Below are positions 52,007 to 63,450 of a stretch of DNA of 64,000 nucleotides, piece by piece. Both the position numbers and the translations under genes were made by a program. Positions within the stretch are counted from its first letter, which is position 1, and every line of letters starts with the position of its first letter. This DNA comes from Mytilus californianus (lineage: Eukaryota; Mollusca; Bivalvia; Mytilida; Mytilidae). The notes under the pieces were generated by a model. That model saw only the letters and a program-made list of their open reading frames with translations, was not told the origin of the DNA and made no database searches. The stretch lies in assembly GCF_021869535.1 (NCBI RefSeq), contig NW_026262734.1, positions 94,927,285 through 94,991,284 of the forward strand, given 5' to 3'.

Positions 52007-55000
52007 TTAGCTAACTTCTTAAAAGCTTTATATTTTAGAAGGTGGAAGGTCTGGATGCTTCATACTTTGTATATGGATGCCTCATGTTACGAAGTTTCCG
52101 TCAGTCACATGTCCAATGTCCTTGACCTCATTTTCATGGTTCAGTGACTACTTGAAAAAAAAGTTCAGATTTTTTGTAATGTTAGATTCTCTCTTATTAT
52201 AAGTAATAAGATAACTATATTTGGTATGTGCGTACCTTGCAAGGTCCTCATGCCCGTCAGACAGTTTTCACTTGACCTCGACCTCATTTCATGGATCAGT
52301 GAACAAGGTTAAGTTTTGGTGGTCAAGTCCATATCTCAGATACTATAAGCAATAGGTCTAGTATATTCGGTGTATGGAAGGACTGTAAGGTGTACATGTC
52401 CAACTGGCAGGTGTCATCTGACCTTGACCTCATTTTCATGGTTCAGTGGTTATAGTTAAGTTTTTGTGTTTTGGTCTGTTTTTCTTATACTGTATGCCAT
52501 AGGTCTACTATATTTGGTGTATGGAATGATTGTAAGGTGTACATGTCTAGCGGGCAGGTGTCATCTGACCTTGACCTTATTTTCATGGTTCAGTGGTCAA
52601 AGTTAAGTTTTTGAGTTTTGGTCTTTTTTTCTAATACTATGTGCAATAGTTCAACTATATTTGGTATGTGCGTACCTTGCAAGGTCCTCATGCCCGTCAG
52701 ACAGTTTTCACTTGACCTCGACCTCATTTCATGGATCAATGAACAAGGTTAAGTTTTGGTGGTCAAGTCCATATCTCAGATACTATAAGCAATAGGTCTA
52801 GTATATTTGGTGTATGGAAGGACTGTAAGGTGTACATGTCCAACTGGCAGGTGTCATCTGACCTTGACCTCATTTTCATGGTTCAGTGGTTATAGTTAAG
52901 TTTTTGTGTTTTGGTCTGTTTTTCTTATACTATATGCAATAGTTCAACTATATTTGGTGTATGGAAATATTTTATGATCTATTTGGCAGTCACGCAGGTT
53001 TTATTTGACCTTGACCTCATTTTCAAGGTTCATTGCTCAGTGTTAAGTTTTTGTGTTTTGGTCTGTTTTTCTTAAACTATAAGCAATAGGTCAACTCTAT
53101 TTGTTGTATGGAAGAATTGTTAGCTGTACATGCCTGCCTAGCATGGTTCATCTGACCTTGACCTCATTTTCATGGTTCATTGGTCAATGTTTAGTTTACT
53201 TGGTTAATGTTAAGTTTATGTGACAGTTGTAATAAAGCTTTATATTTAGGACTATCAACATAATATCAATGATTAGTAAAGAAGGCGAGACATTTCAGCG
53301 TGTGCACTCTTGTTATAGATAATTGGGGACAGGACAATTATTTTCGCGTTTTTCTGTATACTATGAACATACACATACAATAACTATTTAACGGTCACTG
53401 ATATATTATATAGAGAAAACAAAAAATAACGGATTTTGGAAAAAAGGGGGAGGGCTAAAAAAATTGTTCTGTATCCAAGTACCTAGGACTTCTAATACCT
53501 TTCCTGAAATTCTCCAGTCATAAATTCTTTTCCAAAAATTCATCCTACAACAGTTTAATACTTTCAACCACGCTCTAAATGCCCGCGATTTCGCGGGTGT
53601 GTTCTAGTGAGGATAAAATGATCAGCAATACAAGATCAACAAAACCGAATTTTTGTCATGAATTCTATTCTTGTCTATGTTGGAGAGTGTCCTTAGTTAA
53701 ATATGCACGTAGACCAAGATGAGCGGCACAGGCTCTTTAGAGCCTCTAGTTTACTTTTCTCAATGTTCAAAAAGTTTATCTACATAACTGAACAAAAAAA
53801 CAAAAAACCTTTTTGATGCTGAGAAAATTTTAGGAAAGATTGAAAATTGACCCACATTGGCTAAAATATGAATCAGACAGGAGTATGTAGCGTAGCCTTT
53901 AATAATTTTTGGGTCCCGACTCCCAAGGGTAAGTCATTTGCGGAGTTGAAATGAATGGCTACTTGCCAATTTAGTGAGTGATAAAAGAAAAGGTTTCACA
54001 CTACTTAGGTGACAAAATGAAAATAAAAACAAGTTTCAATACTGTTTTTGTACCCACCATCATTTTTATTCAGTATTGATTATTCAAAACTAACTTTTTC
54101 TATTAGAATTGACCACTTACAAATGTATACTAATGTAAATTCAAAATTTATAGCGAGGTTTTTATTTTTACAAATATTGTGCCTGGGTGAGTATCTCAAT
54201 TTAATGAGAACTCACATTCTGAAATATGACTTGTATGTATGCATCTTTTCCTGTAATTGCAAAAATAATATAATAATTCTCACATTTGGGTCTGTCATGT
54301 CAAAATTGCAATATTTCTGAACTTACAGTATTAAGAATTAAAAAATTCTTGTAAACATTTGGTTTTTTGTGTTTATTTCCACTGTGCATGGCATAAATAC
54401 TGCATATAGAATATATTATTTATATCTGAAAATATTTCAGAGAAAACAAGTTAATTTTTGAATTTTACAGATAACAGATTTTTACTTGATTTCTTGGTTT
54501 GACTGATATTTAGTCAGTCTGATGAATGATTGCAGTTTTTCGAGCAAATGTCTGACAGTCCTAAATTCTGTGAAGTCTAGATCTGATAAATGCTTTTAAA
54601 GCACATAATTGGATTAGTTGATTGGAAATGCAATGAAAGACATGTCAAAAGCTAAATTGAAACAGAATTGAAATACAAGTTAAAAATACAGAAAGTCAAA
54701 CAGTTGAAAATATTGTGATACATTTAAACCAAAAGTTAAATGTCCTTAAGTATGTATCTACCTCTGGTAAAACTAGCGGAGACTTAAAATCACTTTTAAT
54801 TATTAAATCTTGTACTAAAAGTGGCAGGAAATATTTTATATTTTAACCAAAAGTTAAACATGCAATTGCTGAAAACATTGAGCTATGGAATGTATGAAAT
54901 CTTTGATCCTAATTTTGAACCTCAGTTGGGTTGATATAAAATTTTCTATACACAGTTCAATTTTTGTTTCAGTTAATAACCAGGAATTTCTTGTGTATTT

Positions 55001-58000
55001 CCCTTGTATTTATTTTTACTAGAGGTCCTTTGTTCAACTTCTTGGTAGTTTAATCATATGGCTTCTAAAAGTACAGACGTGACAGATATTTAGAATTTTG
55101 AAGTATCAAACAAAAGTTAGATATTGATTTTAATCCAAACAAATTTTTGACAGGTACACATGTACAAACAATCAATGGAACTGAGGTCATTGCACTCTTG
55201 ACATACATAAACAATGTTGTAAATTTATTTCCTCATCTCTTTTATACATATTGTTCTGTACAAAAAATGCATACAAGCTGTTGTATTGTATGTTTATATG
55301 ACAATAAAATAAGGCTGATTAACATTATTTTCTTCTTGAGAGTTAATTTCAGTGTGAAATAATGCATTGCAGTTGAGTGCACATACTCTAATGTGCCATG
55401 AATTACTGTGGATTCAATTATTTTCAGGATTTTTGTGGATTGAGGAAAAATTGTTTTTTGGAGATATTTATTTCGTCTTTCGTGGGTTTGGCAAAATCTA
55501 CATACAAGCCTGTTGAAAAGTATGTTTTTGCGTTGAATATTGAATTTCGTGAAATTGGTTTCCCACGAATAATAATCAACAGTAGATTCCAATCAAACAG
55601 ACTATTTATTAGGACACATGCATGTCTATTTGCAAGATTTCCATTCTTTTTTGAAGTTATAAATAAATAAATTAAAAACTTAATATGATGGTTGGAAATT
55701 GGTTATAGGACATGTAGGAACAAATATAAAAATCAAGTACTTGGCAATGGGTATAAAGCATGATATAAGCTATCAAAGTTAAGGGGGAAAATGAGCAAAA
55801 TGTAGAAACACACATGTTAGTTTTTTGTATTTCATTGTATTGTGTGTTTTTGTTTTGTTAGTTACACCAAGGAATGGAAAAGTAAGACTTGCTATACAAA
55901 TCCTTGGTTACACTTATTACCTTTTTCAAATTTTGGAAAAAATCTAATACTCTGTGAGAAAACAAACAGCATGCATTAAGCACTGTTATTTTTAAAACAA
56001 TTTTTTTAAACGATTTTAGCATGTTTAATGCTGTTTTTGTATCAATTTTATTTTTCTGTGCAAATGATTACTGATTTTGATATTTGATTGTTGTAAAGTT
56101 TTAAGGTTAGATGGTCACTAGAAGAATAAAAGCTGTTATGTCTTTCTTAACTTCCAGGGCCACTATCCTATTGATGTATATCCAATATATATATTGTTTA
56201 AGACACATAGTTTTGAAATAGTGACAGAAGTAGGAAGTTACATCTTAAATTTTAATGTATGCATATGATTATTTTCAGATATGATAAAGAATCCTGTTCC
56301 AGGATTCTCTGCAGGACTGGTTGATGATGAAGACATTTACAAGTGGGAGGTTGTTATATATGGTCCTCCAGATACCCCATTGTAAGCTTAAATTTAGATC
56401 CATGTTGTAAGCATGCAATTTTTGTTTGCACTGCATGTGTCGTGTAATTTGTATTTCATTGATTGAATTTAAAAGTTCATAATTCAATCGGTTTGGTAAA
56501 ATTTGTCTTAATAGCCAAACCAAATAGAAAAAGATACTAAATGAAACATTGTAATGTTTTTGAAATATACTCAATTGACTCCAATTATACAAAGGAACCT
56601 TAGGTTTTATATCAGTCATGTTTGTAAAGGATACACTACTAAGACTATGAAGATACTATATTAAGAAGGTCATATGTAATGGTTTTTGTTGTAAACTATA
56701 GAAATTTATGAAAAATGTTATTTGAAACATGAAACCAAAAAATAATTCAAAATATTTAATGCCTGCATTTATCTCTTTTGCAGTTTTTGGGGAATACTAT
56801 GGTGTCGCAGATATTTACAAAAAAAACTTTGAAAGACTAGCTTTCACGAATAATAATAACACAAAATCCTGTCATCAACTTTCGGAACAAAAACCTGCAT
56901 TGTGTAGTAAAGCGTTACCAGACCAAATCCAGGAAAAATTTTATTGCCATCTTTATCACTTTCTCTGGACCTATTGTTGTAGTCCACTTTGATCTGTTGA
57001 TTAATATTGCATCATTTATGATGTTATTGCATGGAAACTTTAGCTGCAGCCACTAGTAATCATTGTGTCTATTCACTGTCCTACGCTGTGTTTAATAAGA
57101 GAAAAATACCTTTTACTTTGTTTTTTGCTGCAAAGGGTAAATTTAATGTCATATAAAAGAGTGATTTCATGGGGGTCACAATCAATGTTGTTTTGTATTC
57201 AAGCTATTCTAACTTTTAACATGTTTTATGCTCCCTCCTTCACAATATGTCTTTCGAAATATTATATTAGACTCTTTATAGAAAACAAAAATTGTGTAAA
57301 ACTGTTGTATATGACCAATTAAGTGTTAAAACCAATATTTCATTATTATTGATTTGTCTTTTTTTTTTCTTTTAACAGAGAAGGTGGTGTTTTCAAAGCT
57401 CATTTGACATTTCCAAGAGAATATCCACAGAAACCTCCAAAAATGCTGTTCTTATCAGAGATGTGGCACCCAAACAGTAAGTTTACATGTTGATAAGCAC
57501 ACTTAACATCATAAACAAGTGAAAACTGGAAATGGCTAATGGACTAAGCTCACAAAGGGTTAAAATTATCCCTAAAATTTTTATGTTTACTTAATCAGAC
57601 CTTTATATATACTAGTAATTTCACATAGAAGTAATTGTGATATTACTATTACACTTCTTTTTGGCACATCTCATTATAAATGACGAAGTAATGACCCCTT
57701 AATTATGCATTATTGTGTTGTTACGTCAGTTTTGGTTGAATTTTATCAATATTTCTTCAACAATTATCATGATTATTAGCATAATTATCTTTGGCTGCCA
57801 GGCTGCCACCCCTGATCCAGAAATTTTTGGTATCTTGGGATTCAATATCATTGACATCTTTGGTAGCGAAATGTTTTGGATTGTAGGTTGTGGTCGAGTG
57901 TTTACTCGAGCCATTAATCTGAAAAATGCACAAAATTATTATATTTTGACAATATATCCAAAATATGCTGACTTTGAAGCCTAGAATGTACTCTTTTAAG

Positions 58001-59425
58001 AAGAGATTTGTTTAACTTAGTTGTAAGGCTTTTGAAATAGATCCATTAAAGAACCAAACTATGACCATTTTGACATTTTATGATAGAGTTGAAGTTCAAG
58101 GCCATCATTGTTGGCTTAACATGCTTAAAGTGAACCTGGTCCTTTTGTATGAAGATGTTTTGTTTTTGAGGGTGATCTGCAAGATTAAGTAAGAAGGAAA
58201 ACTGTTTGGTATTATAAATATCAGGTAATAATTTCTCACAGCAGCATTTCATAGATGTAAAGAGATGAACAACAATTGGAAGTACATTATACATGTACAT
58301 ACTCAAAAACTTTCACACAATATCAGCTGCATTGATTTTTTCAACCCTGAATAAGTTAACAGATGTTTTGATATTCATTTGAATAAGGTTGATTTCTATC
58401 CAATGCAGCTCATATGTTAAATATTGTTAAAACAGACACAAATACTAGCTTTCATTTAGTACTTAATACTGCAAATTTTCATTTTCAGTTGGACCTGATG
58501 GACTTGTTTGCATTTCAATTCTCCACGAGGCCGGTGAAGACAAGTGGGGTTACGAGTCTGCATCAGAACGATGGCTGCCAGTTCATACAGTAGAGACAAT
58601 TCTTATTAGTGTAATATCAATGTTGGCCGATCCTAATGACGAATCACCAGCTAACGTGGATGCTGCCGTAAGTTGGACTCTAAAAATAAGCTTAAACAAA
58701 TTAAGTAGTTTCTTAAATAACTAGAATAATGTTATTCTTCAAAAAGAATATGCTTTTGTAAAGCCTGAAGAGAAAAATGCAAATATAAATTGAATTATAG
58801 ATAAAAATGTGCTAAGGGAGCCCTCACATATATATTCTGCTCAATGCTATTCTGAAAGCACACAACTTGCTTACACTATACACAGAAGACAGGTCGTGTA
58901 CAGTACACACAAAGTGTATGAAAATAAGGAGAGGTAGTATGATTACCAATGAGACAACTAGCAGCCAGAGACAACAGGATGGGAACAACACTAGTAAGAA
59001 ATTCAGCAATCGCTCTGCACAAGAGCAAAAGCAAAAATCATGAATGAAGATATTAAAAGTAGACAAATGTTGAAGGAAGATGGTATTTACCGATTCTGGA
59101 AAAAAACAATGTATGCACCAAATCATTTAACAACTCTTATGACAAAGAACGAATGGAAAATAAAAAAAAACAACTTTTAAACATAGCTCTAACATCTAAC
59201 TTATTTCTTATGTGTTCCATGATTCTGCATTAATTGTTTATCATAAGTCACAATTTGTAAACATCAGCACCAAAATTAGAAAGTTAATTGAATTTTTTTA
59301 TTCTGTACATGTACTTACTGATATATTTTCTTTAAAAATTTCAGAAAGAATGGAGGGAAAATAGAACTATTTTTAACAAAAAAGTAGCCAGATGTGTACG
59401 AAAGAGTCAAGATGAATTTTTATAA
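44898..59425 (+). CDS. UBE2G1: Ubiquitin-conjugating enzyme E2 G1, complete
   Basis: E2 enzyme that takes ubiquitin from E1 on its active-site cysteine and passes it to substrates, typically as Lys48-linked chains. Five coding exons on +: 44898-44943, 56279-56381, 57379-57476, 58489-58667 and 59345-59425, giving 168 aa (human 170). The N terminus [15 protein letters not shown] matches human [49 protein letters not shown] and YPQKPPKM form the E2 core. HPN is at residues 80-82 and the active-site Cys is residue 90 in [11 protein letters not shown]. The acidic-loop insertion [14 protein letters not shown] after it is typical of G-type E2s, and VARCVRKSQ near the end is typical of UBE2G1. The gene is divergent from BICDL. 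Confidence 0.95.
45259..45376. repeat. Short inverted pair in UBE2G1 intron 1
   Basis: GGTTCTTGAGAAAATCTGCTG-like and GGACCACCACTTTTCAAGAAC-like stretches are imperfect inverted repeats. Not assigned to a family. Confidence 0.35.
45787..47234. mobile_element. Nested 1.45-kb element with subterminal CAGTGATTTTACAAAATCCCTG repeats
   Basis: Inverted ends TATGTTACAGTGAATTTGTA + AAATC (left) and the reverse complement ending CTGTAACATATATA (right). Next to each end are five to eight units of the type (T/C)AGTGATTTTACAAAATC + CCTGA in both orientations. The middle is A-rich and shows no transposase. Confidence 0.8.
47184..47440 (-). pseudogene. Weak coding trace inside the 3.9-kb element
   Basis: On - a frame reads [20 protein letters not shown] + [11 protein letters not shown], with protein-like composition (charged, helical), then degrades. 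It overlaps the end of the nested element. I do not recognise the family; decay of an element-encoded protein is inference. Confidence 0.3.
47445..47755 (-). pseudogene. Second coding trace inside the 3.9-kb element
   Basis: On - a frame reads [38 protein letters not shown], then after a change of frame near 47545 [19 protein letters not shown] and ITALMSI with TAA. The two frames joined would need one frameshift. Family not recognised. Confidence 0.3.
47912..48966. mobile_element. Non-autonomous pogo/Tigger-like element with TA duplication
   Basis: Left end CAGTCAAACCTGAGTAAACC + GG, right end (reverse complement) CAGTAAAACCTGTATAAACC + GG. Each is flanked by TA (47910-47911, 48967-48968). 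Inner repeats of GTAAACCGGACCCTG type occur at both ends. CAGT(C/A)AAACCT termini with TA duplication are typical of Tc1/mariner pogo-like elements. No transposase is present. Confidence 0.78.
49519..50835 (+). other. UBE2G1 intron 1, no element recognised
   Basis: AT-rich, with a short (TA)n near 49890. A 42-codon frame at 50069 starting [17 protein letters not shown] was noted but not called. Confidence 0.4.
50838..51670 (+). mobile_element. 'ggctcacctgag' tandem-unit element, left part
   Basis: Starts TTGGCTCACCTGAGCTTTTC. Diverged units of ~160 bp follow, with AAAATGATCAGCAAGACAAG, CTCCTTATTGGAGTTATTG and CCTTAAATGACAAATG words (for example near 51180, 51320, 51420 and 51560). The matching end is at 53620-53752, so a large insertion separates the halves. 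Confidence 0.7.
51911..53316 (+). mobile_element. 147-bp-unit dispersed element, copy 3
   Basis: Hairpin TCGAGCCTGCGACTTTTGTC + GCAGAAAGCTCGA, a GCG-rich stretch (51966-52004), leader AAAGCTTTATATTTTAGAAG, then units with TGACCTTGACCTCATTTTCA at about 52420, 52568, 52715, 52861, 53008 and 53155 (spacing 146-148). Ends GACATTTCAGCGTGTGCACT + CTTGTTA. 52222 onward and 52662 onward are near-identical, a three-unit duplication. Confidence 0.9.
51966..52004. repeat. (GCG)n trinucleotide run
   Basis: About 12 GCG/CGG units within the head of the 147-bp-unit element. It yields poly-Ala or poly-Arg frames that are not genes. Confidence 0.9.
53620..53755 (+). mobile_element. 'ggctcacctgag' element, right end
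   Basis: AAATGATCAGCAATACAAGA resumes the unit lost near 51670, and the end reads GATGAGCGGCACAGGCTCTT + TAGAGCCTCTAG. Confidence 0.65.
53756..54130 (+). other. UBE2G1 intron 1, no feature seen
   Basis: Nothing recognised. Confidence 0.35.
54132..54329. mobile_element. Degenerate copy of the ACTGTAA MITE
   Basis: Left AATGTAAATTCAAAATTTAT, right GCAATATTTCTGAACTTACA + GT; length 198 bp. GCGAGGTTTTTATTTTT matches the arm of the other copies. Confidence 0.65.
54330..55400 (+). other. UBE2G1 intron 1, no feature seen
   Basis: AT-rich, no exon or repeat recognised. Confidence 0.35.
55404..55584. mobile_element. MITE, 'gtggattgag' family, best copy
   Basis: Left TACTGTGGATTCAATTATTT, right (reverse complement) TACTGTTGATTATTATTCGT. 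Contains TTTTTGTGGATTGAGGAAAA, TTTCGTGGGTTTGGCAAAAT and TACAAGCCTGTTGAAAAGTA. Confidence 0.8.
55867..55907. repeat. Second copy of the CAAGGA hairpin
   Basis: CCAAGGAATGG...GCTATACAAATCCTTGG. It shares GCTATAC(G/A)AATCCTTG with the hairpin at 44702-44735. It lies ~370 bp before UBE2G1 exon 2. Confidence 0.6.
56279..56381 (+). CDS. UBE2G1: UBE2G1 exon 2
   Basis: Acceptor TTATTTTCAG, donor TT|GTAAGC. Encodes [20 protein letters not shown] and [13 protein letters not shown] plus a split Leu. The ATG at 56281 is internal, not the start. Confidence 0.93.
57379..57476 (+). CDS. UBE2G1: UBE2G1 exon 3
   Basis: Acceptor TTTTAACAG, donor A|GTAAGT. Encodes [32 protein letters not shown]. Confidence 0.95.
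58489..58667 (+). CDS. UBE2G1: UBE2G1 exon 4 (active-site Cys90)
   Basis: Acceptor CATTTTCAG, donor GCC|GTAAGT. Encodes [40 protein letters not shown] and [12 protein letters not shown]. Confidence 0.96.
58915..59055 (+). mobile_element. Fragment of the 'ggtatgattgccaatgag' repeat
   Basis: GTAGTATGATTACCAATGAG + ACAACTAGCAGCCAGAGACAA. In UBE2G1 intron 4. Confidence 0.6.
59345..59425 (+). CDS. UBE2G1: UBE2G1 exon 5 (C terminus)
   Basis: Acceptor AAATTTCAG. Encodes [20 protein letters not shown] + SQDEFL, then TAA at 59423-59425. Confidence 0.95.
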   Translation, partial: KEWRENRTIFNKKVARCVRKSQDEFL

Positions 59426-59659
59426 CACAGGATGTATTCTGCATTTTCCTCAGGTATGTCACCATATGTGAAATTAAAATATTTACTAAGATAGATTAAA
59501 ATACAAAAAAGTAGTTCAGTATCTCAGACATCCTTTGCTCTACATTCATGACATTATTGTAGAGTACAACAAAATTCTGAAAATTTTTAGTGACTGACCT
59601 TTATTTCATGATTTGTTGGATTTGCTTATTTTTAATTAGTTATTCAGAATATGATTCCC

Positions 59660-59831
59660 TCAAAGGTTGGATACAAGAATAATTGTATTTTTGTGCATAT
59701 TTGTTTTCCGTGGTTTTGTCAAAATCTGCAAACAAGCCTATAAAAAATTTGTACTACTTGAACATTTAAATTTGTGGTTTATCTTTACCCATGAAAATTG
59801 GTAGCCACGAATTATAATGAATCAACAGTAA
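59660..59831. mobile_element. MITE, 'gtggattgag' family
   Basis: CCGTGGTTTTGTCAAAATCT, ACAAGCCTATAAAAAATTTG, and right end GAATCAACAGTA. Confidence 0.65.
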
Positions 59832-60055
59832 TTGCCAATGAGACAACTATCCACCATGTTCAAATGACATGGATATAAGCAATTACAAGTCACTGTACAA
59901 TCTTCAACAATAAGAAAATCCTATTTGGTTAATCCCGTTTAGTCAGCTATAAAAGACCCTGACATGAAAAATGTGAAAACTAACGGCCTAGTTTAAAACA
60001 ATACAATTTACGAAAAACAAGTACTGCTATAAACCACTGAACTACAGGCTCTTGA
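59829..60055 (+). mobile_element. Copy of the 'ggtatgattgccaatgag' repeat
   Basis: ATTGCCAATGAGACAACTAT, ATAAGCAATTACAAGTCACT, AACGGCCTAGTTTAAAAC and CCACTGAACTACAGGCTCTT, colinear with 42940-43190. Confidence 0.8.
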
Positions 60056-60084
60056 ACGTTTATAACGTTTTATTTCTTTTTCAG

Positions 60085-63000
60085 ATATCATTTTCAGGAA
60101 TCTTACCAATTTGTGGCCTAAAAAAGACGATTGGAATAAAAAGCTGTAAATTTCATTGCGACGACATAAAAACCAGACACATGAGGAATTAATTCTCAGG
60201 ACATTGTTATTGTTCACAGATTTGCTCATATCCTCATCTTGTACATATTCATTGTTTAAAATCTGTGATCTCTTTAGGTTGTCTTTGACTTAAGGGTTAG
60301 GGATCTGTTTAGTTTATAGTTTGGTTTAGACAAGTTTTAGTGTAAGGATAAAAAAAGGTTAGGGTTACAATTTATAATACAAGTAGTAAGCTTAAGGTCA
60401 GGCATGATTTAAGACCCCTTAAGACAAAGATGACCAATAATTTCTTTCATTTTAAATTAATGCTGCTTTTATATTTACTGCGATTTAGTATTTCTTGCAT
60501 AATTACAGCAATTTTATAATCAAGATGAGAAATACTGTAGCAGCTTGAAAATGTCTTCTAGAAACCAGTTCTGGTCATTACCTCCATGTTTAAACATTAG
60601 CTAACTGACCACATGGTCAATTCAATATAAATTCTACCTAGAGCTGTATCTTTCAAGTCAGCTGTTGAATCAAAAAGGGGGAGCTCTACAAAATTTAAGT
60701 TGAAGACCCATATATATATGATAAAAACTTTGTTAATGAATGCAATGACTGTACTTAAGTTATAAATATTTTTTTATTAGCTATGAATACTGGTTGAAAT
60801 AATAATATATGTTAATATTGTGTAGGTAAAGCAACATTTTACAAATTTTCATAAAAAAAATATGCATATGTTATACCCTGAAATGCATAAATAGCAAATT
60901 TAAAGCAATGGTCTTAAAAATCATAATTGTATTGTAAGCAACATAAGGGCTGATCCATAGAAACATTCATGGAGTCCAGGAAAGGTGCTTTGAAATCTCA
61001 ACTGTGAAAAAATGCTTAATTTGCCTCTACAGGTGATAAAGTGCCTTCCCTGGGTACCATGTAGGTTTAACCGTAACAGCCCTTTGATTTTCAGCAAACC
61101 AGTCAATATTAAGAATTACTTTGTAAATGTTCATTGTTTGTAATCCCTTATGACATAACTTAGGTTATTGTTATTTGTTCAGGTTTTAATTAGTTCAAAC
61201 CAACATACACGTTTTCTATTAAATTATGTGATGAGTATAATTTTACAATTATCTTGAGTTAAAAAAAATTAAAATAGATACAGTATATTGACTTGCATAT
61301 AATGGTAACAATTTTCAGATGGCCCTCCTATTCTCAATTAAAATTCTCCTAAAAATAAAGAATCAAAAGACAGAAGGAAAAAATGTACTCTGATTGTCTT
61401 TCATGTTGTAGTTATAATGTTAAAATGGTAACAGTTTTCAGGTGAGGCCTCAAATTAAGAATTTTTATTCTGCTTAAAAAAGATTTTCACCAATACTAAA
61501 ACAGTCCTGATTTGTGAGAAAACTGTTTACGAAACCATTAAAAATGTTGCATTTAACATTGAAATTATTAAAAATACATTTTTACCATTCAAAGACTTAT
61601 TTTTTTTAAATATTGCTATCAAATAACTAGTCTTTTAATTCTTATGAATTAACACTTTATATGTCAGTAAATGATTTCATTGTCAACGATTGTAATTGCA
61701 TATGACTGTTGACCTATATCAAATCATTACAACAATATGCAATTAATCATCAGATAGTCATTATCACCTCTCTGCTGTGCACAGAATAAGAGAATTATAA
61801 TGGAATGTTTGTTTGTTTGTTTGTTTGGTCATATTAAGAAATTTATTCATCTGTAAGCCACTAGATAAATCAAATAGCCTTCCACAAAGTAGATGATAAT
61901 AGTATTTGCAAGTTGTATGTTCAGATGTAATATGCTGGTAAATCTTGAAATGCTGTGTCCTGTTTCTTATTATGGATTGTTTTAGTTTAAAGCAGATTCT
62001 GTTTTGGCTAACCACACTTTATAAAAATGAAGATGTCAAGGATTCCCTTTTTTCAATAGTTTGAAATAGTACCTGTTAAGTTTTGTTTAAGAAAATTATA
62101 GAAAAAAGTCTGTTATTTTGAATTGTACCATGTTAAAGTTATTTTTCATTTCTGCTAATTTTAGTTAGTATTATTTTGCATAAAAAAAATGATCACGATA
62201 TTCCCCAGTAAAGTTATAATCAAAGGGGTTTTTCAAAAGTAATAGCAAGCAGGCAGATAATGTTTTTTTACCAAATACAATTGTTTTTTTCTCACAAAGA
62301 TTTTATTTTATTAGAGTTCCTTGAATTTATTTTAATTGAATAAGTAGATAAATTGTGCAAATTCTCTCATTAATAATGGAAAGGACTTGTATCATTAATC
62401 ATATCACGATGACTAGTTATGATTTATTAATCTTTCACATTAGTATCAAAAGTGCTTGAGTAATTTACTTGTGAACTCATTTATTTCCATGCTTTATGTA
62501 TAGAAAAAAATATTTTTATATTACTAGTGCTATTTATTTTTGCTGGGAATTGTATTAGATGATTGCAGACACTTGTATTTGTATTGATTGTTTGTGATGA
62601 AAATGCATAGGCCAAACAAAATAAACAATTAGCTTGTATTGAAACTTTGAAAAAAGACTAGATCAAGAAGGTAGGCAGAATTACTTTTATTTTGCATCAG
62701 AATTTCTTAAACACAAAGTTAAATCTGCTAAGGCAAAGTGTTTCATTTTTTAAGTTGACTTTTGATAGACTTGTTTTATACTGCTAAAGCTATCTTTTTG
62801 TTTCTCTTTGGCCTTTAGTTTACAGAGCATTTTATTTCATGTTGAGCTAGTAGAATGAATGAAATATATCTCAGATTGGGGAAGATATGACAAAAGTTCT
62901 TTAAATGTCCCAATTCCACAATTAGTTTTGAGTTTTGGAAATTTGATACATGTACAATAAATCATTTTGAATTACCTGGAAAAGTTGTCCTCTTCAAAAA

Positions 63001-63210
63001 AACACTGAATTAATTTTTAGAACATTAGGACATTTGAGGAATGACAGTGAAAGTTAACTGTTTACTAAACTCTTTGAGACCAGGGTAAATTATAAGGAGA
63101 CACAAAGTTCTGGGGAGGAATGGTTTGTCAATATTTCATGATTTGTCATTGTAAATACATGTATGAGAGAATCCATCATTGTGAATTATTTATGTTTGAA
63201 ATAAAAAAAT
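60085..63210 (+). other. UBE2G1: UBE2G1 3' UTR / 3' flank
   Basis: No coding sequence. Candidate AATAAA signals at 62620, 62956 and 63200. A (GTTT)n run is at 61807-61828. How far the transcript extends cannot be told. Confidence 0.45.
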
Positions 63211-63450
63211 GCACAACTACATAAAGTTTTATTGCTTTTATAGAGTTCTATTGACCCATTTCGTCCATTTTTTTATCCGTCTATTTCTTGTCATGTCTGA
63301 TATCTCATTCTAGAAATAAATATGAAAGTGCCACAGAAAGATACTTTTCAAATTGATCACATATCTGTATTTGGCAAAATCATTATTGGAATTTTTGGTC
63401 CTCAATGCTCTTCAACTTCGTACTTATTGTTGGTCTTTTTAATTTTTTTG

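Larger units (their letters stand above)
59454..60084 (+). other. UBE2G1: Probable 3' UTR intron of UBE2G1
   Basis: A strong donor CAG|GTATGT lies 28 bases after the stop, and a pyrimidine-tract acceptor TTTCTTTTTCAG ends at 60084. Repeats (59660-59831 and 59829-60055) lie between them, as expected for an intron. The stop-to-junction distance is under 50 bases, so it would not be predicted to trigger nonsense-mediated decay. Inferred, not shown. Confidence 0.5.

Noticed and set aside
51801..52147. Frames with poly-Arg and poly-Ala ending LDLIFMVQ.
   Set aside because: They come from the GCG run and leader of the 147-bp-unit element. A similar translation in other copies reflects DNA similarity, and no copy has a longer shared frame.
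56281..56283. ATG as start of UBE2G1.
   Set aside because: A strong acceptor precedes it by two bases and the conserved N terminus is supplied by the exon at 44898.
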